From Algoriphagus sp. (GTDB lineage: Bacteria > Bacteroidota > Bacteroidia > Cytophagales > Cyclobacteriaceae): 64,000 nt of DNA. The stretch covers positions 525,940-589,939 of the forward strand of contig NZ_JAUXYL010000038.1 of the NCBI RefSeq assembly GCF_030694375.1, read 5' to 3'. The position numbers and the translations under genes were made by a program. Position 1 is the stretch's first letter. Each line of letters opens with the position of its first letter. Positions 36,634-45,961 of this stretch are shown in pieces. A model generated the notes under the pieces. It ran no database searches. It was not told where the DNA came from and saw only the letters and a program-made list of their open reading frames with translations.

Positions 36634-37179
36634 ATGAAAAAAACGCAAATTAAAGATCTGACCTTCGAACTGTTTATTCCCGAAAAAGATATCAAGGATC
36701 GATTATCTGAGTTGGCAAGAGAAATTTCTTCAGATTTTCAATCAGAAGAATTGGTTCTGTTAGGGGTGTTAAATGGTTCATTTATTGTAATGGCTGACTT
36801 AGCAAGGCTGATTGATCTTTCAGTGAGTTGTGAATTTTTGAAGATTTCATCTTATTCAGGTACCTCAACTACAGGTGAAGTAAGGTCAGTCCTTGGGCTT
36901 GCTGCAGATTTGTCAGGAAAAAATGTGTTGATTGTTGAGGATATTGTGGACACGGGGATTAGCATGGATTATCTGCTTTCTGAGCTGTCAAAGCATAATC
37001 CTAAGACTTTGACCATTTTTACCCTCCTCTTTAAAAAAGATGCATTCAGGTTTAATTACAGTTTGGATTATGTGGGTTTTGAAATTCCCAATAAATTTGT
37101 CGTGGGCTTCGGTCTAGATTATGATGGATTAGGGCGTAACCTTCCTGATCTTTATCAACTAAGTACAACAAAAAAATGA
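36634..37179 (+). CDS. hpt: Hypoxanthine phosphoribosyltransferase
   Basis: This purine-salvage enzyme makes IMP (and GMP) from hypoxanthine (guanine) and PRPP. The PRPP motif is VLIVEDIVDTGISM near residue 100-113, preceded by LKISSYSGTSTTGEV and followed by YVGFEIPNKFVVGFGLDYDG, the base-recognition segment. The length of 181 residues is normal. Its stop overlaps the adk start by 4 nt (ATGA), indicating coupled purine-nucleotide genes. Confidence 0.93.
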   Translation: MKKTQIKDLTFELFIPEKDIKDRLSELAREISSDFQSEELVLLGVLNGSFIVMADLARLIDLSVSCEFLKISSYSGTSTTGEVRSVLGLAADLSGKNVLIVEDIVDTGISMDYLLSELSKHNPKTLTIFTLLFKKDAFRFNYSLDYVGFEIPNKFVVGFGLDYDGLGRNLPDLYQLSTTKK

Positions 37180-37760
37180 CTTCTGGAATGCGGAATATAG
37201 TGCTATTTGGTCCTCCGGGTGCGGGTAAAGGCACCCAAAGTGAAAAGCTGATTGAAAAATATGGGCTGACACACCTCTCTACAGGTGACCTTTTTAGAAA
37301 ACATTTGGGAGAAGGAACTGAACTCGGAACCCTTGCCAAAAAATACATGGATGAAGGGCACCTTGTTCCTGATCAGGTCGTGATCAGCATGGTGGAAGAT
37401 AAAATCAGCAATTCTAAACGTTGCGAAGGATTTATTTTTGATGGTTTTCCTCGAACCACAGCACAGGCTGAGGCACTTGATAGAATGCTGAAAAATCATG
37501 GAATGGCAATTTCCGGGATGATTGCGCTAGATGTGCCACAGGAAATCCTAAAAGAAAGGATTAAGGAAAGAGGAAAAACTTCTAATCGTGCAGATGACCA
37601 AAACGAGGAAAAAATAAATACCAGAATAAAGGTCTATTTGGATGAAACTTTACCCGTCGCGAATTATTATGAAGAACAAGGCAAATTTAAGAAAATCAAT
37701 GGTGTAGGTGAGATTGATGAAATCTTTAAAGAGATATCAGTCACAATTGATAGCTACTGA
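37176..37760 (+). CDS. adk: Adenylate kinase
   Basis: The kinase interconverts AMP and ATP to 2 ADP. The P-loop GPPGAGKGTQ is near residues 12-21, then STGDLFRKHL, FDGFPRTTAQAEALD and RIKERGKTSNRADDQ with the arginines of the LID region. The 194 residues correspond to the short-LID form common in Bacteroidota. The ATG at 37176 overlaps the hpt stop; an internal ATG four codons later is also possible. A terminator follows before obgE. Confidence 0.95.
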   Translation: MTSGMRNIVLFGPPGAGKGTQSEKLIEKYGLTHLSTGDLFRKHLGEGTELGTLAKKYMDEGHLVPDQVVISMVEDKISNSKRCEGFIFDGFPRTTAQAEALDRMLKNHGMAISGMIALDVPQEILKERIKERGKTSNRADDQNEEKINTRIKVYLDETLPVANYYEEQGKFKKINGVGEIDEIFKEISVTIDSY

Positions 37761-37797
37761 TTCAACGCAAATTCTTAATTTTGCACTACAAAGACTT

Positions 37798-37824
37798 GGC
37801 TAAGCTTTCGGGCTTAGCCTTTTT
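37798..37824 (+). terminator. Terminator between adk and obgE
   Basis: The stem GGCTAAGC/GCTTAGCC is followed by a T5 run, 37 nt past the adk stop and just before the obgE start. Confidence 0.75.
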
Positions 37825-37836
37825 CATTCTTAGAAA

Positions 37837-38829
37837 ATGGCAGATTCCAACTTCATTGATTACGTAAAATTTTGCTCTCGCTCAGGCGCGGGGGGGGCAG
37901 GTTCTGTTCACTTCAGGCGTGAAAAGCACGTCCCAAAAGGAGGTCCCGATGGAGGTGATGGTGGTCGAGGGGGGCATATTATCCTTAGAGGAAATTCGCA
38001 ACACTGGACCCTGCTTCACTTAAAATACAAAAAACATGTCATCGCAGATTCTGGAAAAGGGGGTGAAGGAGGAAAAAGAACTGGTGCAGATGGGAAAGAT
38101 ATTATTCTGGATGTTCCGCTTGGTACTGTAGCCAAAGATGCTGAAACAGGTGAGAAACGTTTTGAAATTACCGAAAATGGTCAGGAAATAATATTAACAT
38201 CAGGAGGTCGTGGAGGATTGGGTAATGATCATTTCAAGACTGCAACCAATCAGGCGCCACACTATGCTCAACCGGGAGAGCCTGGAATTGAAGAATGGAT
38301 TATTCTGGAATTAAAGCTTTTGGCGGACGTAGGATTGGTAGGTTTTCCAAATGCCGGAAAATCCACATTGCTTTCTTCAATTTCTGCTGCAAGGCCTGAA
38401 ATTGGAGACTACCCCTTTACTACTTTAGTTCCCAATCTTGGAGTGGTAAGTTATAGAGATGATAAGTCATTTGTTATGGCAGATATTCCGGGTATCATCG
38501 AAGGAGCTGCAGAAGGAAAGGGATTGGGAATCAGGTTTTTGAGACATATTGAGCGGAATTCTATTTTACTGTTCATGATTCCTGCTGATGCATCAAGCAT
38601 TGAGGACCAATATCGGATTTTGCTTGGTGAACTTGGGAAATACAATCCTGAATTGTTAGACAAAAAACGGATTTTGGCTATTTCCAAAACCGATATGTTA
38701 GACAATGATTTGATGAAAGAGATGGAGGAAGAAATACCTAAAGATATTCCTTATGTGTTCATTTCTTCTGTGAGTCAATTCAACCTAGACAAACTCAAGG
38801 ACCTGATCTGGCAGGCAATTCATTCTTGA
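37837..38829 (+). CDS. obgE: Obg family GTPase
   Basis: Obg/CgtA is an essential GTPase linked to 50S subunit assembly and stress signalling. The glycine-rich Obg fold occupies residues 1-158 ([20 protein letters not shown]). The GTPase domain follows, with G1 GFPNAGKST near 166-174, G3 [17 protein letters not shown]4 SKTD and G5 SSVS. The 330 residues fit the form without the optional C-terminal OCT domain. It stands between a terminator and the grpE-dnaJ pair. Confidence 0.97.
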   Translation: MADSNFIDYVKFCSRSGAGGAGSVHFRREKHVPKGGPDGGDGGRGGHIILRGNSQHWTLLHLKYKKHVIADSGKGGEGGKRTGADGKDIILDVPLGTVAKDAETGEKRFEITENGQEIILTSGGRGGLGNDHFKTATNQAPHYAQPGEPGIEEWIILELKLLADVGLVGFPNAGKSTLLSSISAARPEIGDYPFTTLVPNLGVVSYRDDKSFVMADIPGIIEGAAEGKGLGIRFLRHIERNSILLFMIPADASSIEDQYRILLGELGKYNPELLDKKRILAISKTDMLDNDLMKEMEEEIPKDIPYVFISSVSQFNLDKLKDLIWQAIHS

Positions 38830-38906
38830 CGAGTGTCACTTTGTCAGAAAATTAGATCTGGCAAAGTCATTGTTAAATCCCCATTAACCAACTATTGGCT
38901 TTTGCT

Positions 38907-39464
38907 ATGAAAAATAAAGAAGAATTGGATCAAGAATTAAATCATCAAGCGGAAGAGCAAATTATGGAGGAAACTCCCCAAAGTGAGATTGAAGACCTAT
39001 CTGATACCGAGAATCAAGGCGCTAAGCTTGAATCTGAGATATCTGATTTGAAAGATAAATACTTGAGGCTCTATTCTGATTTCGAAAATTTCCGAAAACG
39101 AACCGCGAAAGAAAGAATTGATTTAATCAAAACTGCCTCAGAGGACGTTCTCAAGGACCTAATTCCTGTTGTAGATGACTTTGAGCGAGCTACAAAAGCT
39201 TCTGAAATCGAAACTGATATAGTCAAAATCAAAGAAGGTAACCAATTGATTTTCCATAAACTTGTCAGAATCCTCGAGACTAAAGGGCTTAAAGTTATGG
39301 ATGACTTGATAGGGAAATCATTTAATCCAGACACACAAGAAGCGATCACGCAAATCCCCGCCCCCAAAGAAGAACTAAAAGGAATGGTAGTCGATGTGGT
39401 CGAAAAGGGATACACCCTAGGCGATAAAGTAGTGAGATATGCCAAGGTTGTAACAGGAGCATAA
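38907..39464 (+). CDS. grpE: Nucleotide exchange factor GrpE
   Basis: GrpE releases ADP from DnaK during chaperone cycles. The N-terminal 45 residues are acidic and disordered. A long coiled coil follows (KLESEISDLKDKYLRLYSDFENFRKRTAKER), then the C-terminal beta domain with FNPDTQEAI and VVEKGYTLGDKVVRYAKVVV-type segments. The ATG at 38907 (185 residues) is used; a TTG four codons upstream is an unneeded alternative. It is 6 nt before dnaJ, forming a heat-shock pair. dnaK is not in the window. Confidence 0.94.
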   Translation: MKNKEELDQELNHQAEEQIMEETPQSEIEDLSDTENQGAKLESEISDLKDKYLRLYSDFENFRKRTAKERIDLIKTASEDVLKDLIPVVDDFERATKASEIETDIVKIKEGNQLIFHKLVRILETKGLKVMDDLIGKSFNPDTQEAITQIPAPKEELKGMVVDVVEKGYTLGDKVVRYAKVVTGA

Positions 39465-39470
39465 AAGAAT

Positions 39471-40577
39471 ATGGCAAAAAGAGATTATTACGAGATACTT
39501 GGGGTCACAAAATCAGCAAGTGCAGAGGAGATAAAGAAAGCTTATCGCAAGCTTGCTATTCAGTATCACCCTGATAAAAACCCTGACAATCCTGAGGCCG
39601 AAGACAAATTCAAAGAGGCGGCAGAGGCATACGAAGTTCTAAGTAATGCTGATAAAAAAGCTCGCTACGATCAATTTGGTCACCAAGGCCTTGGTGGTAA
39701 CGGAGGCTATGGTGGTGCTGGAATGAACATGGAGGATATTTTCTCCCAGTTTGGCGATATTTTCGGAGGAGGAGGTTTTGGCTCTTTTTTTTCAGGCGGA
39801 GGCGGAGGTCGACGAACTAAAAAAGGAACGAATCTTCGGGTGAAACTTAAGCTAAACCTGCAAGAGATAGCCAACGGAGTTGAGAAGAAGATCAAAGTCA
39901 AAAGACACGTCGTTGCGGCAGGTGTATCATTTAAATCTTGCGGTACTTGCCAAGGAACTGGCCAGGTAAAAAAAGTAGTCAATACGATGCTTGGCCAAAT
40001 GGTATCTGCCAGCACCTGCGCAGTATGTGGTGGTAGTGGACAAATTGTAGACAAAAAACCTGCAGAAGCGGATTCTAGAGGCTTGATTATAAAGGAGGAA
40101 GTGATTTCCATCAATATCCCCGGTGGAGTGGGAGAAGGAATGCAGCTTAGTATGTCTGGAAAAGGGAATGAAATCCCTGGAGGCATACCGGGCGATTTGT
40201 TGATTGTAATTGAAGAATCTGAGGATAATGTGCTTCAGCGAGAAGGAAATAATGTCATTTATGATTTACATGTTTCTTTTATTGATGCGGCACTTGGTGC
40301 TTCCTTAGAAGTTCCCACCATTGACGGAAAGGTGAAAATTAAAATTGATCCCGGTACGCAAAGCGGCAAAATGCTTCGTCTGAAGGGTAAGGGAATAAAA
40401 GACATCAATGGTTACCATCGAGGTGATCAATTAATCATGGTTAACGTCTGGACCCCTACAGAACTTTCAAAAGAAGAAAAGAGTATACTCGAGGGATTAA
40501 GAAGTTCTGAGAATTTCAAGCCTGATCCGGGAAAACAGGATAAATCCTTTTTAGATAAAATGAAGGAATTTTTCTAA
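39471..40577 (+). CDS. dnaJ: Chaperone DnaJ with reduced zinc-binding domain
   Basis: The J domain is intact (residues 1-70, HPD at 33-35), followed by a Gly/Phe-rich linker (72-113) and the C-terminal beta-sandwich substrate domains with a terminal dimerisation helix. The cysteine-rich region normally has four CxxCxGxG motifs. Here only two are present: CGTCQGTG at 157-164 and CAVCGGSG at 183-190. By alignment with ordinary DnaJ these are motifs 2 and 3, while motif 1 is replaced by [10 protein letters not shown] and motif 4 by [10 protein letters not shown]. Motifs 1 and 4 together form zinc centre I in DnaJ, so that centre is lost as a unit and zinc centre II is kept. The length of 368 residues and all other domains are normal. 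Confidence 0.95.
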   Translation: MAKRDYYEILGVTKSASAEEIKKAYRKLAIQYHPDKNPDNPEAEDKFKEAAEAYEVLSNADKKARYDQFGHQGLGGNGGYGGAGMNMEDIFSQFGDIFGGGGFGSFFSGGGGGRRTKKGTNLRVKLKLNLQEIANGVEKKIKVKRHVVAAGVSFKSCGTCQGTGQVKKVVNTMLGQMVSASTCAVCGGSGQIVDKKPAEADSRGLIIKEEVISINIPGGVGEGMQLSMSGKGNEIPGGIPGDLLIVIEESEDNVLQREGNNVIYDLHVSFIDAALGASLEVPTIDGKVKIKIDPGTQSGKMLRLKGKGIKDINGYHRGDQLIMVNVWTPTELSKEEKSILEGLRSSENFKPDPGKQDKSFLDKMKEFF

Positions 40578-40584
40578 AATATTT

Positions 40585-40613
40585 AAAGCCGGAAGTGATT
40601 CCGGCTTTTTTTA
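40585..40613 (+). terminator. Terminator after dnaJ
   Basis: The stem AAAGCCGGAA/TTCCGGCTTT with a GTGA loop is followed by a T-run; it closes grpE-dnaJ. Confidence 0.85.
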
Positions 40614-40657
40614 TATTTTTAAAGAACCTTTTCAATCGACCGGCGTAACCTATCCGT

Positions 40658-41542
40658 ATGCTTAAAAAACTGTGTCTTCTTCTTTTCTGGATCATAGTAA
40701 AGGCCATCCCCGGTCAAGCGCAATTTGTTAAAGAGTATAAAGTCTCGGAGCGTAAAGGCTATGAACTGGTATATCTAAATTTCTCCTCTTATAATAGTTT
40801 AACTCAGCTCAAGCGGGTAATTACTTCGGAACCAATTTATATCCATGGTCACTTGTTAAAATCGAATATTCTTCCGGACTTCAGCTATTCCATTCACGAC
40901 AATTTGTTGGACGTAAGCTTAGTCCATAAAAATGTCGAATCAGATAACCTCAGCAAAAGCATTACTTCCAAGCTTTTCTCAGACAATACAAAGTTTGATA
41001 ATTCATGGGATTTGGGGCTAGGATCAAGTTTTTTGTATGATCTAGACTTTACCCTAGGAATAGGAAAAGGCAATTTCGACTTGTCACAAATTCCAATCTC
41101 GCAGCTAAAAATTAAAAGTGCCAGTTCAGATATACTGATTCATTATGGATCAAAAGTCCCCAATCAAGTTGAGATGGACACGCTTTTAGTGACTCTGAAT
41201 ATGGGTACTGTCGAGGTCCAGAACGCAAACTTTACCAATGCTAAAAAGGTCATTATTGAAGTGAGTTATGGAAAAATTAACCTGAATTACAGTGACGGGT
41301 TGGCAAGCGCCAGCCAAGTTATCGCTGCAGTGAGTGGAGGTAGCATTTATTTGAAGCTTCCACCGGATTCCAATCCCGTAAAAATAAGAATGAAAAAAAA
41401 TCCGATGTGTCGGACGATTTTTCCCAAATATCTTAAGTCAATCGACAGCGAGACATATGTCACAAGGGGATATAAAGCATCTGATCCTAAATTGTTAGAA
41501 TTGATTTTGGATGTTGGGATGGGTTCGCTTACAGTCGAATAG
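40658..41542 (+). CDS. Secreted protein of unknown function, beta-rich (DUF4097-like)
   Basis: A signal peptide is present (LKKLCLLLFWIIVKAIPGQA, then QFVKEYK). The C-terminal two thirds contain repeated short beta-strand units such as FTLGIGKGNFDLSQIPISQLKIKSASSDILIHYG, TLLVTLNMGTVEVQNANF, KVIIEVSYGKINLNYSDG and AAVSGGSIYLKLP. These resemble the right-handed 'toastrack' pattern of DUF4097/LiaF-like proteins. I do not assign a family with confidence. It ends 7 nt before the ABC ATPase gene, so it is co-transcribed with the exporter and may act with it or sense envelope stress. Confidence 0.6.
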   Translation: MLKKLCLLLFWIIVKAIPGQAQFVKEYKVSERKGYELVYLNFSSYNSLTQLKRVITSEPIYIHGHLLKSNILPDFSYSIHDNLLDVSLVHKNVESDNLSKSITSKLFSDNTKFDNSWDLGLGSSFLYDLDFTLGIGKGNFDLSQIPISQLKIKSASSDILIHYGSKVPNQVEMDTLLVTLNMGTVEVQNANFTNAKKVIIEVSYGKINLNYSDGLASASQVIAAVSGGSIYLKLPPDSNPVKIRMKKNPMCRTIFPKYLKSIDSETYVTRGYKASDPKLLELILDVGMGSLTVE

Positions 41543-41549
41543 AACAATA

Positions 41550-42443
41550 ATGCTTCAAATTACCCAAGTAAATAAATCATACGAAAACCACCGAGCACTA
41601 ACAGATGTCGACCTTTTTGTGCCGAAGGGTGTAATTTTTGGACTATTGGGTCCCAATGGTGCCGGTAAAACCACCCTGATTCGAATCGTAAACCAAATCA
41701 TTGAGCAGGATAGTGGCACAGTCGTATTAGATGGCCGCACACTTTCTCCTAATGATATTCGGAAGATTGGTTACTTGCCAGAAGAGCGAGGCCTTTACAA
41801 GAAGATGAAGGTTTGGGATCAGCTCATTTATTTTTCGAGGCTTAAAGGTCTCAGTGAAAATGAAGCCAAGGTTCAGATAAAAAATTGGCTTGAAAAACTC
41901 GATGTGGTCTCCTGGAAGGACAAAAAAATTGAGGATCTATCCAAGGGAATGGCTCAAAAAATACAGTTTATCGCTACGGTTGTTCATCGGCCTACTCTTT
42001 TGATTTTGGATGAGCCCTTTTCTGGATTTGATCCCGTAAATGCTGAAATCATCAAAAATGAAATTTTGGAATTGAAAGAAAAGGGGACCACGGTGATTTT
42101 GAGTACACACAGAATGGAATCGGTGGAACTACTCTGTGATCATGTGGCCATGATCAATCGATCCAGAAAAATCCTTGATGGGACAATTAGGGACGTAAAA
42201 AGGAGTTTTCGTCCCGAGGTTTTTAAAATAGCATTGAATTATCTTAAGCGAGACATTCCAATGGAATGGACTCCCAAATTCTCGGATGACGTGTGGGAAT
42301 TTACACTGCCCTTGGCTGGTAAGACCCCCAATCAGCTTTTGTCTGAAATGATGGAATTTGGAGAGATCCTTTCATTTAGAGAGCAAATCCCAAGTATTGA
42401 GGAGATTTTTATTCATCAAGTTCAAGCTTCAACTCATGAATAA
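41550..42443 (+). CDS. ABC transporter ATP-binding protein (NatA-like)
   Basis: All ABC ATPase motifs are present: Walker A GPNGAGKTT near residue 36-44, Q-loop region YLPEERGLYKKM, signature LSKGMAQKIQ (a variant of LSGGQ), Walker B LLILDEPFSGFDP, and the switch histidine in ILSTHRM. The C-terminal extension (about 225-297) fits the NatA/CcmA exporter group with DUF4162. The start at 41550 gives 297 residues. An upstream in-frame ATG lies in the preceding gene and is rejected. It overlaps the permease gene by 8 nt. The substrate is unknown; Na+ or drug export is known for NatAB. Confidence 0.92.
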   Translation: MLQITQVNKSYENHRALTDVDLFVPKGVIFGLLGPNGAGKTTLIRIVNQIIEQDSGTVVLDGRTLSPNDIRKIGYLPEERGLYKKMKVWDQLIYFSRLKGLSENEAKVQIKNWLEKLDVVSWKDKKIEDLSKGMAQKIQFIATVVHRPTLLILDEPFSGFDPVNAEIIKNEILELKEKGTTVILSTHRMESVELLCDHVAMINRSRKILDGTIRDVKRSFRPEVFKIALNYLKRDIPMEWTPKFSDDVWEFTLPLAGKTPNQLLSEMMEFGEILSFREQIPSIEEIFIHQVQASTHE

Positions 42444-43746
42444 GATTTTCCTTGTCATTCAACGCGAGTACTTAGCACGAGTCAAAAAGAAATCCTTTTT
42501 GATCGCAACCCTTTTGACCCCACTTATTTTCCCGGCTATCATGGGAATATTTGTTTGGATTGCGATGCAGGAAAAAGAAAATCAATCGCTTCGAATTATT
42601 GAAGTGATAGACGAGACGAATCTTTTTTTCATGGAAAGTTCAGAGCAGTATGCATTTACTTCTTCAGTAAATGATCTGGATGCTGCTAAAAAAATGGTTC
42701 AGGAGGGCGAAAGGTATGGCTTTTTGCATATTCCAAAGTTAGATTTGACTGATCCAAAAGGGATTCAGTTTTATGGACTGGAAAACCCGAGCATGAGCTT
42801 AATGAGTTATTTGGAAAGTGCACTTAAACGGAAAATTGAGGATCAGAAACTTTTTGACAAGGGGATAGATCCTAAAATTTTGAAGGATATCCGGACTACT
42901 GTTTCAATTAAGTCAATTACCCTCGGGGAAAAAGGCGAAGAAAAAATCAATGACGCTACTGTAAATTATGCCTTGGGTTTTGTTTCAGGTATTCTGATCT
43001 ACATTTTCATATTTGTCTACGGCAATCAGATCATGCAGGGTGTGATTGAAGAGAAATCTACCCGAATTGTTGAGATCCTCGTTTCTTCGCTTAAGCCTTT
43101 TCAGCTGATGATGGGAAAAATTGTGGGAATAGGAGCAGTGGGGCTTACGCAGTTTTTGATTTGGGTGGTCCTGATCGGAACACTTTCGTCAGTGGTAATG
43201 GGCGTGATGGGACTCCAAATGCCACAACAGCAAGCCTTGGAATTAGCAAATCCCGAATTGGCTCAAAATGTCCCAGATTCCGGTGAATTAGCCAATATTC
43301 TTCAAGTGATAGGAGGTATAGATTTTATCACTTTAGTTTCAAGTTTTATCGTCTATTTCCTTGGAGGGTACTTGCTATATGGGGCATTGTTTGCAGCGAT
43401 AGGTTCGGCTGTTGATTCTCCCTCAGACGCTCAGCAATTCATGTTGCCGGTAACTATACCTTTGATTGTTGCTTATCTGGGGCTTTTTGTCTTTGTGTTG
43501 CAAGATCCTACAAGTTCTGTTTCATTTTGGCTTTCCATTGTTCCTTTAACTTCGCCAATCGCCATGATGGGAAGGATTAGCTATGGGGTTCCTTTTTGGG
43601 AATTAGCCTTATCTATGACACTTTTGATTGGAGGGTTTTTGCTAACTACATGGTTTGCCGGGAAAATTTATCGCATCGGAATACTGATGCATGGCACCAA
43701 GCCATCTTACAAGACCATGTGGAAATGGTTAAAAAGCAGCCAATAA
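42436..43746 (+). CDS. ABC transporter permease (NatB-like, ABC-2 type)
   Basis: The permease partners the preceding ATPase. The N-terminal segment NKIFLVIQREYLARVKKKSFLI precedes TM1 (about 25-45). A large extracytoplasmic loop of about 140 residues follows. Five further helices lie in the C-terminal half, with NQIMQGVIEEKSTRIVEILVSSLKPFQLMMGKI, the typical ABC-2 cytoplasmic helix. The length of 436 residues is normal for NatB-type. The start at 42436 is chosen to fit the conserved N-terminus and lies 8 nt inside the ATPase gene. Confidence 0.9.
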   Translation: MNKIFLVIQREYLARVKKKSFLIATLLTPLIFPAIMGIFVWIAMQEKENQSLRIIEVIDETNLFFMESSEQYAFTSSVNDLDAAKKMVQEGERYGFLHIPKLDLTDPKGIQFYGLENPSMSLMSYLESALKRKIEDQKLFDKGIDPKILKDIRTTVSIKSITLGEKGEEKINDATVNYALGFVSGILIYIFIFVYGNQIMQGVIEEKSTRIVEILVSSLKPFQLMMGKIVGIGAVGLTQFLIWVVLIGTLSSVVMGVMGLQMPQQQALELANPELAQNVPDSGELANILQVIGGIDFITLVSSFIVYFLGGYLLYGALFAAIGSAVDSPSDAQQFMLPVTIPLIVAYLGLFVFVLQDPTSSVSFWLSIVPLTSPIAMMGRISYGVPFWELALSMTLLIGGFLLTTWFAGKIYRIGILMHGTKPSYKTMWKWLKSSQ

Positions 43747-43777
43747 AAGTGCCCGGTTCAATACCGAGCTCTTTTAT
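43743..43777. terminator. Imperfect bidirectional terminator between permease gene and dps
   Basis: The arms ATAAAAG and CTTTTAT enclose further paired blocks (GC/GC, CGGT/ACCG) with two mismatches. It lies directly past the permease stop and faces convergent dps. Confidence 0.6.
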
Positions 43778-43844
43778 ATAAGCTGAATAATCTTTAAAGC
43801 ATCCAACTTTTGCGGGCAAATTAAATAGTGGCGGATTTTTTATT

Positions 43845-44315
43845 TTATTTAAGATAGGCAGATAGCATCCAAACTACTTTTTCTTTCTCAGTAATGTAAT
43901 CGCTCATTAATGAAGCCGTACCCTCATCCCCATGTTCATTAGCTGATTCAAGAGCTTTTCGTTCTAATTTCAAGAGCTGATTAAGATTTTCGCGGATGAT
44001 TTCTACCATTTTTTTTGCGTCTTCTACTTCTTTTGCCTCTTTGATACCTGAGTTTTCGATATATTCTCCGTAGGAAGAAAAAGGTCTTGCACCAAGCGTG
44101 AGAATTCGTTCTGCGACACTGTCTATTCCCACAGTTGCTACCGTGTAAAGTTCTTCAAACTTTGCATGGAGTTCAAAGAAATTAGGCCCTGATACATTCC
44201 AATGGAAGTTCCTCAGGTTTTGATAATAGATCTGATAGTTTGCAAGAAGCCCATTTAGCATTTTAATCAGATCCTTAGATTCTTTAATTTCTAATCCAAT
44301 GTCGTTTGTTTTCAT
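43845..44315 (-). CDS. dps: Dps family ferritin-like DNA-protection protein
   Basis: Dps forms dodecamers that store iron and use hydrogen peroxide to oxidise Fe(II), protecting DNA in stress and stationary phase. The ferroxidase site residues are visible in NLRNFHWNVSGPNFFELHAKFEELY and IDSVAERI (the His, Asp and Glu ligands of the intersubunit site). The length of 156 residues is normal. The short N-terminus lacks a long lysine tail, so DNA binding may be weak. It is a stand-alone gene; the 295 nt upstream of its start show no clear consensus promoter or oxidative-stress operator. Confidence 0.93.
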   Translation of the reverse strand: MKTNDIGLEIKESKDLIKMLNGLLANYQIYYQNLRNFHWNVSGPNFFELHAKFEELYTVATVGIDSVAERILTLGARPFSSYGEYIENSGIKEAKEVEDAKKMVEIIRENLNQLLKLERKALESANEHGDEGTASLMSDYITEKEKVVWMLSAYLK

Positions 44316-44610
44316 ATGATTATAATTTGATTACTTGAGTTGAGATTGCCGGTTCAAAACATTCTTGCCACAGGTAAACCCCAATTGGGATTTTCTTGCA
44401 AGATTGATAATATCCTAGAGTGCGTTGTCCTTGCTACCTGCCTGTATGCCTCATCCAGGCGCTATTTCTTAATGTAAGCTATTTTTCACAATTTGGCACC
44501 TGTTATCCAAACGCATTTAGGCTCTAATTGTTAGTAGATAAATTTTATTCCCCACTCATACTATCTAAAAAATTCAGGAGTTAGTATTGCTGAAAACTTG
44601 TCTAGATTAA

Positions 44611-45846
44611 ATGAAAAACAGATTCCAGGATCTCACCTCCATCGACTTTTATAAGAATAAAAAGCAAGTCAAATGGCTGGTATTTTTTGTCTCTGTTTTA
44701 ATTGGTTCCGGTTCCATTTGGTATACCAGTTTGCTGGTAGAGGAATTACGGGAACGCGAAAATAGACAGATTCAACTCTTGTCATCCGCATTGGAGTATG
44801 CTGCCACCACCTCCGAAAATCTCACTTTTATCAATCAGGAAATAATCCAGCAGAATTACTCCATTCCAATTATTATGGTGGATTCCCAAGGCGATCCAAT
44901 CGAATTCAGGAATATTAGTTTTAAAAAAAATGCGGATGGTCGAGACTCTATTAAAACCCTTGAGCGAGAACTTTTAGTAATGCAGACGGTTTACGAACCG
45001 ATCTATTTGCAGGAAGCTGATATCCGGGTTTTTTATCGAAACTCTGAACTTTTGACGAGTCTTAAATTCTACCCTTATGTGCAGTTAGCTGTGATTTTGG
45101 TTTTTGGAATTCTGGCTTTTGCACTTTTCAACCAAAGTAAAATTTCGGAACAAAACCGTGTCTGGGCTGGCTTGACCAAAGAAACAGCCCACCAACTCGG
45201 TACCCCAATTGCATCTCTCATGGCTTGGATTGACTACCTGAGAAATTCTCCTGTTTGGGAAGAAAACAGAGAGATCATTCAGGAAATGGACAAAGATGTG
45301 GTCAAGCTTCGAATGGTCACTGAGCGATTTAGTAGTATTGGAAGCAAGCCTGTCATTCAACCGGAAAATCTATATCAAGTCATCGAGGAGACGATCACTT
45401 ACCTCCGACCTAGAATTTCGACCAAAGTCGATATGAATATTCATGCTGACTCCAAGGATTTGGAAGCCATGATGAATAAGCCACTTTTTGAATGGGTTAT
45501 CGAGAATATCTGTAAAAATGGGGTGGATGCCATGAGAGGAAAGGGCACCCTAACTATCAATGTTTTACAGGATAGCGATAAATATGTAATCGTCGATATC
45601 AGCGATACCGGCAAAGGCATAGAAAAGAAAAACTTTCGCAAGGTCTTCAATCCCGGTTTTTCTACTCGGCAGCGTGGCTGGGGACTCGGTCTAACTTTAG
45701 CCAAGCGGATCGTAGAAGGCTACCATGGAGGTAAAATCTTTGTCAAAAGCTCAGAGATCGGAAAGGGGACTACTTTTCGTATCATGTTATTGGGTAATAT
45801 GGAAGACGTCTCTCAGTTTGTTACTGAAGGAATTTTAGAATACTGA
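44611..45846 (+). CDS. Membrane-bound sensor histidine kinase (orphan)
   Basis: Topology: TM1 at about 21-41 and TM2 at about 155-174, enclosing a roughly 110-residue extracytoplasmic sensor domain with no recognised fold. The dimerisation/phosphoacceptor segment is KETAHQLGTPIASLMAWIDYL with H194. The ATPase domain carries the N box NICKNGVDAM, G1 DTGKGI, F box region NPGFSTRQRGWGLGL (with an extra Trp) and G3 KGTTFRIML. No response regulator gene is adjacent, so its partner is unknown. It stands alone between dps (divergent) and the E1 gene (convergent). Confidence 0.92.
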   Translation: MKNRFQDLTSIDFYKNKKQVKWLVFFVSVLIGSGSIWYTSLLVEELRERENRQIQLLSSALEYAATTSENLTFINQEIIQQNYSIPIIMVDSQGDPIEFRNISFKKNADGRDSIKTLERELLVMQTVYEPIYLQEADIRVFYRNSELLTSLKFYPYVQLAVILVFGILAFALFNQSKISEQNRVWAGLTKETAHQLGTPIASLMAWIDYLRNSPVWEENREIIQEMDKDVVKLRMVTERFSSIGSKPVIQPENLYQVIEETITYLRPRISTKVDMNIHADSKDLEAMMNKPLFEWVIENICKNGVDAMRGKGTLTINVLQDSDKYVIVDISDTGKGIEKKNFRKVFNPGFSTRQRGWGLGLTLAKRIVEGYHGGKIFVKSSEIGKGTTFRIMLLGNMEDVSQFVTEGILEY

Positions 45847-45961
45847 TTGGATTAAGATTTTTTGGATTGGTGCAAAAGTTATAAAGAGCGGGCTATCCTA
45901 AAGCAAGCTTTTTGTTATGTGGAGTTTTTTATCTTGAAATATGTGTTCACTGTCTGAGAAT

